This document shows positions 1 to 58,847 of a DNA stretch of 64,000 nt, in pieces. Both the position numbers and the translations under genes were made by a program. Each line of letters begins with the position of its first letter. The first letter of the stretch is position 1. The stretch is from NCBI GenBank assembly GCA_030068075.1, contig CM057828.1:112581699-112645698 (forward strand), given 5' to 3'. The DNA is from Paguma larvata (lineage: Eukaryota; Chordata; Mammalia; Carnivora; Viverridae). Below the pieces are notes generated by a model, which was not told where the DNA came from, made no database searches, and saw only the letters and a program-made list of their open reading frames with translations.

Positions 1-80
1 CCATTCTTGGCTGACTCGCAGAGCACCCTGCATACATAAAGGAGGTACTCAGTGAAAGCATGCTGAGTGAATGAATGAAT
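1..80 (+). repeat. L2 3' end fragment
   Basis: The stretch with aaaggaggtactcagtgaaa followed by the short tandem tgaatgaatgaatgg resembles the terminal part of the old mammalian LINE L2 in sense orientation. It is cut by the window edge. Confidence 0.45.
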
Positions 81-240
81 GGATAGTTTGAAGAGGGAAA
101 GATTTTGCCTATATTTCTTATGTACAAAGACTACATGGATCCTTTAGAGAGAAAAACGATATGGGGGCTTGGGTTGTGATGTGTCGATCGGGCTCAGTTG
201 CTATTACATTAATAATAGTACCCAACTTTTTCTCCCAAAG

Positions 241-47162
<46,922 letters not shown>

Positions 47163-47467
47163 TAAGTGACCTGCCAACGGAAAGATTTTATTTGAGAGTG
47201 CTGGGGGAACACGTAGGTGGTCATAGTACAGTGTCCTCGCTTAGAATTGGTGTGCACAAATGATGCAAAAGTAAAATGGATTTATATATAAATAACCACG
47301 AGGTTACCAGTAATGAGTTATAGAACCGAGTCGTTCCCTAGGATGAGCTGGAGGGCTAAGACTAGGCATATTGGGAGGACTTAAAATTCTCAGTAATTAA
47401 TTTCCCACCGCAGAAACCTTCATACAATGAACAGAATTTTTCTCTGCTTCCTAGGGAAGAATTTTCT

Positions 47468-47468
<1 letters not shown>

Positions 47469-47521
<53 letters not shown>

Positions 47522-47522
47522 G
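47469..47522. repeat. (TC)n microsatellite
   Basis: About 25 TC units with one interruption (tctatctc); 310 bases after the exon j donor. Confidence 0.95.
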
Positions 47523-47728
47523 AGAGCCTAGGTAGTTCTAGTATAGTATCCTTCTTGTTTCTCAATTCAATTCAGCAAACGTATTTTGAGCACCTAATAA
47601 GAGCTGTGAATTGATAAGGGGAAAAGACAAAGGGTTTTTTAAGCTGTGATCTTGGTCCTGAAACAAATTCTCGTTTAACTTCTTAAGAAAAGACTTAAAT
47701 GTAGTACAACTGAAGAACAAATAGCAGG

Positions 47729-47925
47729 CAGTGCCTGGGCAGCTTAGTTGGTTAAGCATCTGACTCTTGATTTTGGCTCAGGTCATGATCTCACAGTTGT
47801 GAGATCAAGCCCCACATTGGACTCTGCACTGTCATAGTACAGAGTCTGCTTGGGATTCTCTCTCTCTCTCTCTGCTCCTCCTATGCACACTCTCTCTCTC
47901 AAAATAAATAAATAAACTTTATAAA
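47729..47925 (+). mobile_element. Can-SINE, plus strand
   Basis: Head gtgcctgggcagcttagttg, then ggctcaggtcatgatctcac, a (TC)n block and an aaataaataaataaa tail. Target duplication not clear. Confidence 0.88.
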
Positions 47926-47959
47926 ACTTAGGTTGTTTGTCTAAAAAATATAAAGAAAC

Positions 47960-48085
47960 GACAAGATTATAGAGATTATATATACAAATATATACTTAAT
48001 ATATAAATAATAACTTGTATGTAAATTAAATATATATAAATATATTTGTATGAGACATAAATATATAGAAGTATGTGTGTGTATA
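47960..48085. repeat. AT-rich (TA)n-like low-complexity tract
   Basis: Mixed atata/aaata runs directly left of the ERVL-type LTR, with a short tgtgtgtgta section near 48073. Confidence 0.8.
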
Positions 48086-48128
48086 TATGAAGCTCAAAAA
48101 GGGAAGAACCCATATGGGCCAAAGTTAT

Positions 48129-48559
48129 TGTATGAGGCTTCCCCAGAGAACCAGAAGCAATAGGATGAGAAAAGTAGAGGGAGGAGACATGTGGAGATAT
48201 AGTTAAGGAATTGGCTTACGTGATTGTGGTGTATTGGCAAGTCCACATTCTGATGGGGGAGGTGGGAAAGCTGGAGACTCAGGAAAGAGCTGCAGTTTGA
48301 GGTCAGGGCAGTCTGCTGGCAGAATTCCTTCTTGCTCAGAGGAAGTCAGGCTTTTTCTATTAAGGCCTTCAGTTGATTGGACGAGGCCCACTACCATTTT
48401 GGAGAATAATCTGCTGTACTCAAAGCCCACCAATTTAAACATCAACTGTATCCAAAAAAAAAAAAAAATACTTCACAAAAATATCCAAAATAACATTTGA
48501 CTACATATCTGGGCATCCTTTAATCCAGTCAAGTTGACTCATAAACATTAGCTATCACA
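48129..48559 (-). mobile_element. ERVL-type LTR, antisense (3' LTR of a proviral fragment)
   Basis: 431 bases running TG to CA. The plus strand carries the complement of a recognisable ERVL-class LTR: ccagagaaccagaagcaata, taaggaattggcttacgtga, ttgattggacgaggcccact and ggcatcctttaatccagtca. A purine tract on the minus strand (complement of cctcttctt, 48563-48571) lies immediately next to it on the internal side. That is where a retroviral polypurine tract sits, so this is the 3' LTR. Confidence 0.75.
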
Positions 48560-48870
48560 TGTCCTCTTCTTGTCAACTTGGTGTACCCATTAATGCATCT
48601 CCTTAAACCATTCTTAATATCTATAGAAAGATAATAACAAGGCCATATCCCTGCCTAATGCTATCCAGCTATCCAGTGTACCTCTGAAAATACACTAACC
48701 CTTTTCCCAGAAGAGAAAGCAAAGTTCTTGGATGATATTTACTCTTTTTATTGATATCCTGTTATTTAAATAGTCTGATGTAAAGCTAACCATCCTTAAA
48801 AACCATGATATAAAGTCATTATGTTTCATGGTATATGACAAGAGGATAAGAGAGGAAAGAAAACAAAGAT

Positions 48871-48897
48871 ACACACACACACACACACACACACACA
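48871..48897. repeat. (AC)n microsatellite
   Basis: Thirteen uninterrupted AC units. Confidence 0.95.
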
Positions 48898-49143
48898 TTT
48901 ATAACAAAATAAGAAGGAATATTCATGATAATTGTAATACTCATTCTGTCACTGGTCATGTGGTCATAGCTGGTATTTATAACTACCTTTTTTCATTACT
49001 CATTCCATATTCCCTTTGCCCTCAGCAAGAACTTCAGCTGGATGTGGTTCTTTACCTGGTGGGGTAACCCAGACCTTCATTCCTGAGGGTCTGGGCCATT
49101 AGTAGTCCTGCCTGGATTGGGCCGTTAGCGTTTTCCATCGACC

Positions 49144-49401
49144 TTACTCACAGGGCATGGTAACACTTAAGACATGCCCTAAGGGATCTCTTGTTTTCCA
49201 GATACAGTCTTCTTTACCTCCGTTGTGGAATAGCAGTCCAATTTCCTCTTGGTAATTGGGATCCATCATCCCAGCCAACACAGTAACTCCCTTCGCTGCT
49301 TGTTGATTTAGAGGCATGGGGAGGCCAAAGTAGCAGGGTGGCAGTTTTAACTTTGAATTCAGTGCCCATGAATCCTGGCTATGGAAGCAATAACACCTCA
49401 T
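49144..49401 (-). pseudogene. ERVL dUTPase-like remnant
   Basis: An 85-codon minus-strand frame. Residues 37-60 (about 49222-49293) read like dUTPase motif 3, the strand-turn-strand with Gly-Val, Ala-Gly, an Asp and a Tyr, then a Gly-rich end. ERVL elements are known to encode a dUTPase at the 3' end of pol, close to the 3' LTR; here it lies about 580 bases from the LTR in the right orientation. The Gly after the motif Tyr is replaced (Gln-Glu), the domain's N-terminal part is not in frame, and no full domain is present. Old, inactive copy. Confidence 0.6.
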
Positions 49402-49900
49402 TATTTGAAGCTTGATAGCTCTATTGGCCTATCCTATAGACTTCCAGAGGTCTGACAACCTTCCTTCATTTCATCCTATCTCTGTCCCCTTCAGCCCAAG
49501 TTGGCAGTTTCTTGACATGGTTGATGGGATCCATGAGTCACACCTGTAATCTTTTTATACTATGATTCTCCCATAAATCTCCTGTGTAATTTCATTTTGA
49601 TTCACTCATTCATTCAACTCTTCAATATGTGTGACCAGGCACTGGTCTGCTGTGTATGGATATACCCTGCACGACCCTAGGGAAGACCATTCACATAGAC
49701 ATGTACAGAGCACCACACATATACAACCCTGTGTAGTTTTCTCTTTGACCATTTGATTGGTAGAGGAAGCTCATACCCTATGCCAGTAGTCTCTGGTAGT
49801 GCCTTCTTCCTTCTGCCCACTTTCCTGGCATTTGGGATTCATTTGAATTCAGTCAGGTCCTCTTCCTTCATAGGAAGTCTGAAACTCATAAGATAGTCAT

Positions 49901-50177
49901 GGAACTCTGTTAATGTGATTCTGGTCTAACCACATGTCTGGTGTGCAAGTACTAAAGCCACTGTAACTCTTTTTAGATTTGGTTACTGGAGCCTTAGGCT
50001 TGGGTGTTTCAGACACCGAGGAACACTAGTTGTTACCCGTGATAACTTTGAGAGAAGAACATCAGCCGGACTTGTAAAACAGTTCTCGGATGTATTTATC
50101 TTTCTCAAATGCACACGGTGTTCTGTAGCACCGAATAAACGCTTGTCAGAAATGGCTTTGTGTATTTCTTTTGATCT
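49901..50177. other. Intron segment, unassigned
   Basis: Includes two aataaa-like sites (around 50134) but no recognised gene or repeat. Confidence 0.3.
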
Positions 50178-50560
50178 TTGTCTCTTGTGTACTATTTTGT
50201 CTGCTCATATCTGCCAACTATACCCACTGCCTCTGAACATTCTTTGAAGGTGTCCTCCTGCTCTCTGGCCTCAGTTGAGGTTCTGTCTTCTTTTACCTGG
50301 ACCATTGAAGCAGGTCCTGTTTGGTCTCATCGCACATCTGTCTCCTTCCATACCTTCCTGCATGGCACTGAAATTTAGTTTCCTAAAATGTAGATCAGAT
50401 AGGGTTGTTTGCTTGGCCTAAGGAATCTTCAGTGACTTCTCAAGCTTTAAAAACCAAACCTAACTTCCTTTGCCTGGTATTCAAAGTATTTGCCTCCTGA
50501 CCCCATTCTACCTCCCAAGCTTCATCTTTTCCCTGCATATGTCAACTCTCTAGAGTTATA
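50178..50560 (+). mobile_element. LINE L2 fragment, sense
   Basis: ctctggcctcagttgaggtt, the ttcctaaaatgtagatcaga block and caaagtatttgcctcctgac resemble the region upstream of the L2 3' end. Confidence 0.6.
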
Positions 50561-50579
50561 TTATCTGTTTATTTCTTAT

Positions 50580-51185
50580 TCTTTAAATATTAATCAAGTA
50601 TCTTTTGTGCTAGCCACTGAAAGTATAGTATACCCAAAGCAAAGTTTCTGCTTTCTTGGAACTTACATTCTGTTGTGTATGTGGGGCACAGACTCTAAAC
50701 TCTTAAATAAAACAATTGGAGATGGTGCTAAATGCTATAAAGAAATTAGCACTGTAGGGGCATCTGAGTAGCTCAGTCAGTTAAGAATCCAAGTCTTGGT
50801 TTCAGCTCAGGTCATGATCTTGCTGTTTCATGAGTTCGAGCCCTGCACTGGGCTCCGTGCTGGCTGTGCGGAGCCTGCATGGGATTCTCTGTCTCCCTCT
50901 TTCTCTGTCCCCCATTTGTGCTGTCTCTGTCTCTCTCAAAATAAATAAACTTAAAAAAAAAAAGAAAATAGCATTATCGAGAGAGTGAGTGGAGGTGGTT
51001 ACATTAGCAGCAATGGATAGAGGAAAGAGAAAGTGGAAGAGTGGACAGTAGTCTTTGGGAAGATAATCTTTGAACCAAGACCTGAGGGATGAGAGGACAG
51101 CCTGAGGGAAGAACCCTCCAGACAAGGAGCAGCAAACACAAAAGCCATGGGATGGGATTGAAATCTGCTTGAGAAGCTACCTTGA
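50580..51185 (-). mobile_element. LINE L2 fragment, antisense, split by a SINE
   Basis: cttggaacttacattctgtt, agatggtgctaaatgctata, then after the SINE gaaccaagacctgagggatg and agcaaacacaaaagccatgg follow the complement of the L2 3' end. Followed by a (GTTTT)n run. Confidence 0.6.
50756..50962 (+). mobile_element. Can-SINE, plus strand
   Basis: Head ggggcatctgagtagctcag, tail aaataaacttaaaaaaaaaa. Target duplication agaaattagcactgt (50741-50755) and agaaaatagcattat (50963-50977). Inserted in L2. Confidence 0.9.
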
Positions 51186-51187
51186 GG

Positions 51188-51222
51188 TTTGTTTTGTTTT
51201 GTTTTGTTTTGTTTTGTTTTTA
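51188..51222. repeat. (GTTTT)n microsatellite
   Basis: Six GTTTT units. Confidence 0.95.
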
Positions 51223-51344
51223 ATATACTTTTCATATATATTTTATCACTGTGTGCCTTGTTAGTAGTATGTGTTTTCCTACATCACTGTGTGACTGTGT
51301 CATAAATCATTTTTTTTACCTCTTGGTGATTACTAATTTCTTTT

Positions 51345-51758
51345 TAATTAAGTTCTTTATTTTAATTCTAGTATAGTTAACATGCAGTGTTTTATTAGTT
51401 TCAGGTGTACAATATAGTGATTCAACACTTTGATACATTACTCAGCGCTCATCATGACAAATGCACTCCTTAATCCCCATCCCCTAATTCACTCATACCC
51501 CCACCCACCTCCCCTCTGGTAACCATCAGTTTGTTCTCTACAGCTAAGAGTCTGTCTCTTGGTTTGTCTCTTTCTCTCTCTCTGTCTCTTTTTTTCCCTT
51601 CATTTATTTGTTTTGTTTCTTAAATTCCAAAGATGAGTGAGATCATATGGTACTTTTCTCTGATTCATTTCACTTAGAATTATACTCTCTAGCTCCATCC
51701 ATCTTGTTGCGAATAGCAAGATTTTATTCTTTTGTATAGCTGAATAATATTCCATTGT

Positions 51759-51805
<47 letters not shown>

Positions 51806-52800
51806 TACCACTCCTTCTTTATCCAGTCATCTATTGATGGACACTTGGGCTGCCTCCATAATTTGGCTATTGTAAATAATGCTGCAGTAAACATAGGGGT
51901 ACATATATCACTTTGAATTAGTGTTTATGTATTTTTTTTACTTAAATACCCAGCAGTGCAATTCCTGGATCATAAGGTAGTTTTATTTTTAACTTTTTGA
52001 GGGAACTCCATACTGTTTTTCACAGCGCTGCACCAGTTTGCATTCCCACTAACAGTGTGAGAGGGTTTCTTTTTCTCCACATCCTTGCCAACACCTATTG
52101 TTTCTTCTGTTTTTGATTTTAGCCTTTCTGACAGGTGTGAGGTGAAATCTCATTGTGGTTTTGATTTCCATTTCCCTGATGATAGTGATGTTGAGTATCT
52201 TTTCATGTGTCTGTTGGCCATCTGTATGTCTTCTTTGGAGAAATATCTGTTCATATCTTCCGCCTATTTTTAAATTGGGTTATTTGGTGGGGGGTGCTGT
52301 TGAGCTGTGTAAGTTCTTTATATATTTTGAATAATTACCCTTTATTAGATATATCATTTGCAAATATCTTCTCCCACTCAGTAGGTTACTATTTAGTTTT
52401 GTTGATTGTTTCCTTCACTGTGCAGCAGTTTTTTATTTTGATGAAGTCTCAATAGTTTATTTTTCCTTTTATTTCCCTTGCCCCAGGAGACCTATTTAAA
52501 AAGATGTTGCTTTGGCCAATGTCAGAAATTACCACCTGTGCTCTCTCTTTATGCCATAGTTTCAGGTCTCACATTTAGGTCTTCAATCCACTTTCAGTTT
52601 ATTTTTGTGTATGGTGTAAGAAAGTGGTCCAGCTTAATTCTTTTGTATATTGCTGTCCAGTTAACCAACACTATTTGTTGAAGAAACTGTCTTTTCCCAT
52701 TGCATATTCTTTCCTCCTTTGTCAAAGATTAATTGAACACATAATTGTGGGTTTATTTCTGAGTTTTCTATTCTGTTCCAATAGTAAATATAAATACATT
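51345..52800 (-). mobile_element. Carnivore-lineage LINE-1, antisense
   Basis: Starts with the carnivore L1 3' UTR complement (caggtgtacaatatagtgat, ctccttaatccccatcccct). It continues into the ORF2 C-terminus: minus frame 51600-51806 has YTMEYYSAIQKNKILLF. Homologous to 33330-34830. 5'-truncated near 52800. A (CA)n run is embedded at 51761-51797. Confidence 0.85.
51761..51797. repeat. (AC)n microsatellite inside L1
   Basis: Eighteen AC units replacing the usual tatata segment of the L1 ORF2 end. Confidence 0.95.
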
Positions 52801-54315
52801 GAATTTCAACTATATAGACTAGAATTCATTCTTGCAAAACCCTTTCTTCTATTCTGTGTCCCAGATTTAGTGATTTCCACATAAGTCATCGTCAGGTTAT
52901 TTAGCCAACACCTAAAAATTACCTCTAAATATCATCATTGCTTTCACTGTGCACCTTCAAACCCATTTTAATATAACTTCCTTAGATAAATTGTATTTAC
53001 TGATTTTTCAGGTGAGCCCACTCAAGAAAAAGCCAGAAAAAACACTTTTCTTGTTCTGAATCTTAACATAGGGTTTGAGGCAACAAAATGTAATGGGAGA
53101 AAAAGAACAACTCAGTGACAAACAACAAGAAGCCTCAAAGACCTTTTGACTGAGTTGGGGAGACAGACGAGCAATTTTAAAATGTCCGAGTAGTCGATGA
53201 AATGGCAGTCAGTAAACATTTATTAGTAAATATATATGACTAATTTGAATAATTTTATGAAAGGCTTAACTTCTGGTTAATAATCTGAAAACCACAAAAA
53301 AAGAACAGAAGTAGGAAAAAAAAGCATGTTTCCCAAACAAGGATATGTCCACAATTCCAAACCTTAAATGTGAAACCCACCTGCACAATGTAGGTAAATT
53401 ATTAACCTGTGTGTAATACGCTGACAGCTAACATATGCTGCTTCATATCTTGAGATTTCCTCCCAAATAAGTGTCATGGTCATGAAATGCATAGCCAATC
53501 TTTTTTTTTTTTTTTTTTTCTCATAGCAGAGACTAGGAGTGAATGGGCCTTGGAAGAAGTGAGGAATTTCCCATCAGAGACCTAGTTTTGCATTGTAAAA
53601 CAGCAGAAGTGCAGCCTGAGGAAAAGTCATATGGACATGTCATTTTATATTGTCTACAATAGTCTTCTAGCCCAGGGAGACTGCTGGAGACCCTTTAGAG
53701 CAAAAAGGATACCAGAGATGATGATCGCAGATTGCAACACAATGAAGCTATAAATTTTTAGAGATTTGGAGTAAGCCAGATTGACTGTTTGAATGCTCAG
53801 AGCTGAATGCTCAGAGCTGAATAGAAGAGTTGTGTTCACAAGGCAAAGAGAATTGCAGATTTTTGTAGGATTGTATTTGAGGTAATTCCATCATAAAAGG
53901 AAACAGATAGATTCAGACAAATAATTTCCCCACAATCACAAGACTATTAAGGCAATATACTCCCTCTTAATAAAAGAGCCAAAAGAAATCACATGAAATT
54001 TTACTAAAAGACTGTATCAGACAACTTAAATAATTGTGAGAGCAATTTGTTGTTGTCAGAGCTCAGAAGAGAAACAGAAAAATTATTAAACTTAAAGCCT
54101 GAATAGATACAAAAGAAGTATAATAAACACAACTGAAAACACAGTCAGGCTTGTAATGTATAGGAAATACAAAATGAAATGAAGAAAAATATACTAAAAT
54201 TATGAGAGGGAAATAGATAAATATGGAACCCAAGGAGATCCAACATAAACAAAATGGGGATTCTGTAAGAAGACATTGGAACCAATGGAATGTGATCTTA
54301 AATAAAGATACAATA
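52801..54315. other. Intron segment, unassigned; purine-rich from 53890
   Basis: A poly-T run lies at 53501-53520. 53890-54315 and its continuation past the SINE (54544-54830) are A-rich and vaguely like the 5' part of a sense L1/HAL1, not firmly identified. No gene. Confidence 0.3.
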
Positions 54316-54535
54316 GGGGCGCCTGGGTGGCTCAGTCGGTTAAGCATCCAACTTTGGCTCAGGTCATGATCTCACACTTTGTAGGTTTGAGCCCCGCATT
54401 GGGCTCTGTGCCGACAGCTCAGAGCCTGGAGCCTACTACAGATTCTGTGTCTCCCTCTCTCCCGCCCCTCCCCTGCTTGTGCTCTGTCTCTCTCTCTCAA
54501 AAAAAAAAAAAATAAACATTAAAAATTAAAAAAAA
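54316..54535 (+). mobile_element. Can-SINE, plus strand, near consensus
   Basis: Head ggggcgcctgggtggctcag followed by tcggttaagcatccaacttt; A-rich tail. Short flank repeat atacaata (54308-54315 and 54536-54543). Confidence 0.93.
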
Positions 54536-54899
54536 ATACAATAGAAGAAAATATTTTGTGTGACTCTTAGGTCAAATGACACAAAAAGACCTTGGTAATA
54601 TTGATATAGAATGGCCAACAGTCATGCATCCTGATAAATCTACTCACATTTCAAAAGTAAAGGAAATAGGAAGTGTATCTAGGCAAAAGAACAAACCATG
54701 ATGACAGAATGTCTTCACAATTCCCCATAGCTTTGGTTAAGGTCAAAAGACCTGATTGAAGGATCATAGCTTTCTCAGATTAACAAATTCAAAGGGAGAG
54801 AAAATATTGCCCAAGAATTTCACCATGTATATGATGAATGTCTATCATCTTTACAAAATCAAAGTTCTTGTTGAATGCCTTGCATAATCCTCCTTTGTT

Positions 54900-55145
54900 C
54901 TGTATACAGTAATGATTAAGAGCATAGATTCTGGAATCATTGCCTGGATGATAGTCTCACCAGTTACCAACTATGTTTCCTCCGGCAAACTATTAGCTAC
55001 TTGGGGCCTTGGTGACTACATATAAAAAATGGGAGTATGAACTGTACCTGTCTCATTGGATTGTTGTAATGAGTACGTGAACTGACATGTGTAAAGTGCT
55101 CGATACATAATAAGTGCTGGGTAAATGCTGGCCAGTATTGTTCAT
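54900..55145 (+). mobile_element. MIR SINE relic, sense
   Basis: atgattaagagcatagattc, accagttaccaactatgttt, tctcattggattgttgtaat and aagtgctcgatacataataa follow the MIR consensus end to end. The best preserved MIR of the window. Confidence 0.8.
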
Positions 55146-55469
55146 GTAGCAGTAGCTTCAATTAGTAACAATTTTAAAATGATAATACATAAATAGAAAA
55201 TTTAAGTCAGACTATCTAGCATCTGTACTCATCTGTAGATGAGCTCCTTATTTTCTGTGTTTCTCTTGCATCAAATTAATCATGTTATTTAACTTGCTAT
55301 AAATTGAGAACAAATGGCCCCTATATGGTGACTAACTCACTTTAACCTCTCAACTGCAATTAAGGAGCTTGGAGAGTGTGGCATTGACATGTAAAGAGGC
55401 CATTGTAATTCAGGTCTTTGCATCATGTTAATAAGCTTCTTTTTTGTTTTAAAGTTGATTGAAGGTTAC
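55146..55469. other. Intron segment, unique
   Basis: Nothing recognised. Confidence 0.35.
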
Positions 55470-56360
55470 TGAAGGATGTAAAACTTGAGACAGAAGAACA
55501 TGTTAAGGGAGGGATCATTGTAGGCCAGAGATGAAGGTGGCTTAAAGTAAGCCAGTGGAATGTAATATGATAAAGAATAAAGAAATTGACAGATTAAAGA
55601 GAATTATAAAGGGACAGAATGGATAAAACCAGGTATGATTGAACATGAGTTCTAAAGAAGGAGGAGAAGTGATGGACGATATTTAGGTTTCTTTTGTTTA
55701 CTTGAATAAATTTGAAGTGTCTCATTGTATAAGCGTATGGTAATATGTGCAGCATATATATGCATATTTAGGTTTCTGACTTTGGCAACTAGATCGATAA
55801 TGGTACCACTTACTGATATAGGGAGTATAGGTGCAGGACTAGTGAAGGAAGAGTGGACTTCACTAGGGAAGAGACAAATTCAATTTGTTCATCATTATAG
55901 TGCCTAACGCAGTCCTAAGCTTAGGGTAGGCACCCAAGAAACATTTATTGTATAATGAATGGATGGTGAATTCGGCTATGGTTGGGTGGACAGTGAGGTT
56001 CCCGTGACACATCCAAGTGTGATGGCAACAAGCTCATTGGATATTTGTGTCTAAAGCTCAGGAGTGAGATACAGGTTAGACACAGCGTTATGAATATTTG
56101 GTAACTGAAGTCGTGGCTATATGGGAGAGATTGTGAGGAAGGGAAAGCAAAGTGAACAGAATCCTACTGAACGCAATCTTTTATGGAGAATGAACAAACC
56201 CAAGAAGTAGCTATAAAGAAGCCCAGAAGGATCAGGCAAAGAGTTGTGAGGGAAATTTAAAAAGTTATTGAAAAAGCAGAGGGAAGAGAGTGTTTAAAAG
56301 AAAGCGTTCAAACTTGTCAGATTCTATGAGAAGGCCTCTTAAGACAAAGATAAAACTGTC
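55470..56360 (-). mobile_element. LINE L2 fragment, antisense
   Basis: agacagaagaacatgttaag, ctgactttggcaactagatc, gtaccacttactgatatagg, acatccaagtgtgatggcaa and aaagctcaggagtgagatac run in the order of the L2 ORF2 complement. 55890-55970 looks like an L2 3' end in the other direction inserted in it. Confidence 0.6.
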
Positions 56361-57279
56361 CTTTCTTGGGCAACGAGGAGGTCGATGAATCCTTTCATAC
56401 TTGTAAATACGGTTTTCCCACAAATGTTGTTATAAACGCACTAAAACAGTTCCAGAAAATAGTGTTTTGAGTTTGGTAGGAATCCAAATGGCATTACTTT
56501 TGGCATCATTTTTCAGACATGGCTGTTATTGCTAGATTTGTAGGATTTATTGCATCTTTGAGCTTTCAGTTAAATGGTAAGGAAATGACAAACAAATACC
56601 TCTCCCCTGTGTAAGTCTTATGTAATTCATAGGTTAGGAACTTATTTTAATGACTAGCGGTTTTATGTTTCAGCGATTTGTCTGTGGCCGTGGCTAAGAC
56701 TTCGGTCACATATCAGGATAAACATATATACTCATAGCACAGTTTTATTAACTTTGTGCAATGGAATGCCTAAGCAATTTTCCTCCTTTATACATATATT
56801 TTAATAAGAATAAGAGACACTGTAATAGTAACAGTTTGACTACTGAATCAAAAGTGATTTTTAAGAAACCAGTGATTTCTCAAAGCTCTATTGACTTTTT
56901 TCCATACTTCAGATGACTGCTTTTAGATCTCAATATAACTTATTTCATATTAATTATGCCCTCCCCTAGAATCTAAAATGGAACAACAGGTATTCTCATA
57001 TGCCAAGTTCATGAAAACGTAGATTTATTTGTGCTGAATTTTTTTCTCTTATTGACTTTGAATATCTATTTGAAATATATAGAATTCATCTGGAGGTAAG
57101 CTGGCCTTCAGATACATGAAATCCCACCAACATTGCAAAAAAGTTTGTGTTTTGGGGAGTGTAATTTTCTATTAAAATACTCTAAAATTCCAAACAACTA
57201 ATAAATATTGAAGCTAAAAACTTTAAGAAATATCTATGATTTATTTTCTACATGTCAAGATTTTTACTTTTTTTTTAAT
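56361..57279. other. Intron segment, unique
   Basis: AT-rich without recognised repeat or gene. Confidence 0.35.
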
Positions 57280-57671
57280 TTCTTTTTAGCTTTTATCTTG
57301 CAATAGCACTCGACTTACGGAAAAGTTGCACAAATAGAGTGCAGACTACAGAGAGTTCCCGTATACCCTTTACCCAGCTTCCCTTAACACTCTCCATAAC
57401 CATAGTGAAATTGGAACTTTTTATTTGTTGAAGTCTAGTTTTTTGACTTAGAAGAGTCAAGTTTCCTTCATGTGGATTTTGTACATTTTGTTCAGTTCAT
57501 TCCTAAGTATTTCCTCTTCCTTGTTGATGATATACATGTATTTTTTCCTGCCATTATTCCCCTCCATCTATTGTCTCCATGAACATTATTAAATTTTATA
57601 TGTTAATTCTATGTGCTACCACCTCGCAGAATTCTCTTATTATTTGAGTTCATTTTATTGTTAATTCTGCA

Positions 57672-57872
57672 CAGTGGTTGACACATTACAGCCATGGGCC
57701 ATATGCCATCTTTATAAATAAAGTTTTATTGGAACATAGTCACACTCATTCATTTATTGCCGTCTTTGGCTGTTTTTATGCTGCAGTGACAAAGTTGAGT
57801 ATTGTGACAGAGATTGACCTACAAAAACTAAAATACTACCTAGACCCTTACAGAAAAATTTGCTGACCTCTG
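57672..57872. mobile_element. hAT-like non-autonomous DNA transposon
   Basis: Terminal inverted repeats cagtggttgacaca and tttgctgacctctg flank a core with aataaagttttattggaaca. It is a common mammalian element; the family name is not asserted. Inserted in L1. Confidence 0.65.
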
Positions 57873-58266
57873 CCCCAGGGTATTCCAGAGGAAATTTTGC
57901 TTCTTCTTCATAAATTCTTTAAATTGATTTCTATTGTCTAATTTCACTAGTTTCCTAGCATAATGTATAGTAGTATAGACAGTGGTCTCCTTTGCCTCAT
58001 TCCTGATTTTAATGGAAATGCCTCTAGTATTTTTCTATTAAGTAAAATAATGTCTTGAAGACTAAAGTATTTGTATTTTATCGTCTTAAAATATTAAATT
58101 AATTAAATAAAACTCAATTTCTATCTTAACTTTTTTTAAAATCAGAAATAAGTATTGAATTTTGTCAAAGGCTATTTAAACACTTAAGGAGATTATGCTC
58201 CATGTGTTTCATTATGATTTTTCCCTTCTATCTACGAATATGGTAGTGATATTAAATGGGTTTCCA

Positions 58267-58419
58267 GGGTGTCTGGGTGGCTCAGTTGGTTAAATGTCCA
58301 ACGCTTGATTTCCGCTCAGGTCATGATCTCATGGTCGTGAGATCAAGTTCACGCTGGGCATGGAGCCTGCTTAAGATTCTCCCTCCCCCTCTCCCTCTGC
58401 CCCTCCTCCACTTTCTCTC

Positions 58420-58451
<32 letters not shown>
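58267..58451 (+). mobile_element. Can-SINE, plus strand, (CAAAA)n tail
   Basis: Head gggtgtctgggtggctcagt, tail caaaacaaaacaaaacaaaa. Target duplication aatgggtttcca (58255-58266 and 58452-58463). Confidence 0.93.
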
Positions 58452-58795
58452 AATGGGTTTCCAAACACTGAACCAACCTTGCATTCCAAAAATAAATTTC
58501 ATTTACTATAATGTACTATTTTTTTAGTGTGGTATATGCTTTTATTCATTAATATTTTATTTAGTATTTTTGCAATGACATAAGTGATACTGGCTTTGGC
58601 TTGTTTCTTTTTTTCTTTTTTCTTTTCTTCTTTTTTTTTTTCACTCTCCATCAAGTCTAGGTATCAATGCTATACCTGCTTCACAAAATGCATTAGGACG
58701 TTTTCTTTCAATACTCTGGAATAATTTACTGAGCAATGGGACCACCTAAGCTTTAAAAAGTTTCAATAGAAGTCTTCTGTGCAATCATATGGCCT

Positions 58796-58800
<5 letters not shown>

Positions 58801-58842
<42 letters not shown>
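58801..58842. repeat. (TG)n microsatellite
   Basis: About 21 uninterrupted TG units. Confidence 0.97.

Positions 58843-58847
<5 letters not shown>

Larger units (their letters stand above)
48560..49900 (-). mobile_element. ERVL internal 3' region, degraded
   Basis: Extends from the polypurine tract away from the LTR and includes a dUTPase-like remnant (49144-49401). The far (5') boundary is not visible; matching gag, RT or a second LTR were not recognised. A CA microsatellite (48871-48897) and an AT-rich stretch lie in it. No intact frame; nonfunctional. Confidence 0.55.

Noticed and set aside
169..240. Met at 169 as a start codon of exon a
   Set aside because: A good acceptor ends at 240, the residues upstream of 241 do not fit ODAD2, and the family protein has about 270 residues before this point.
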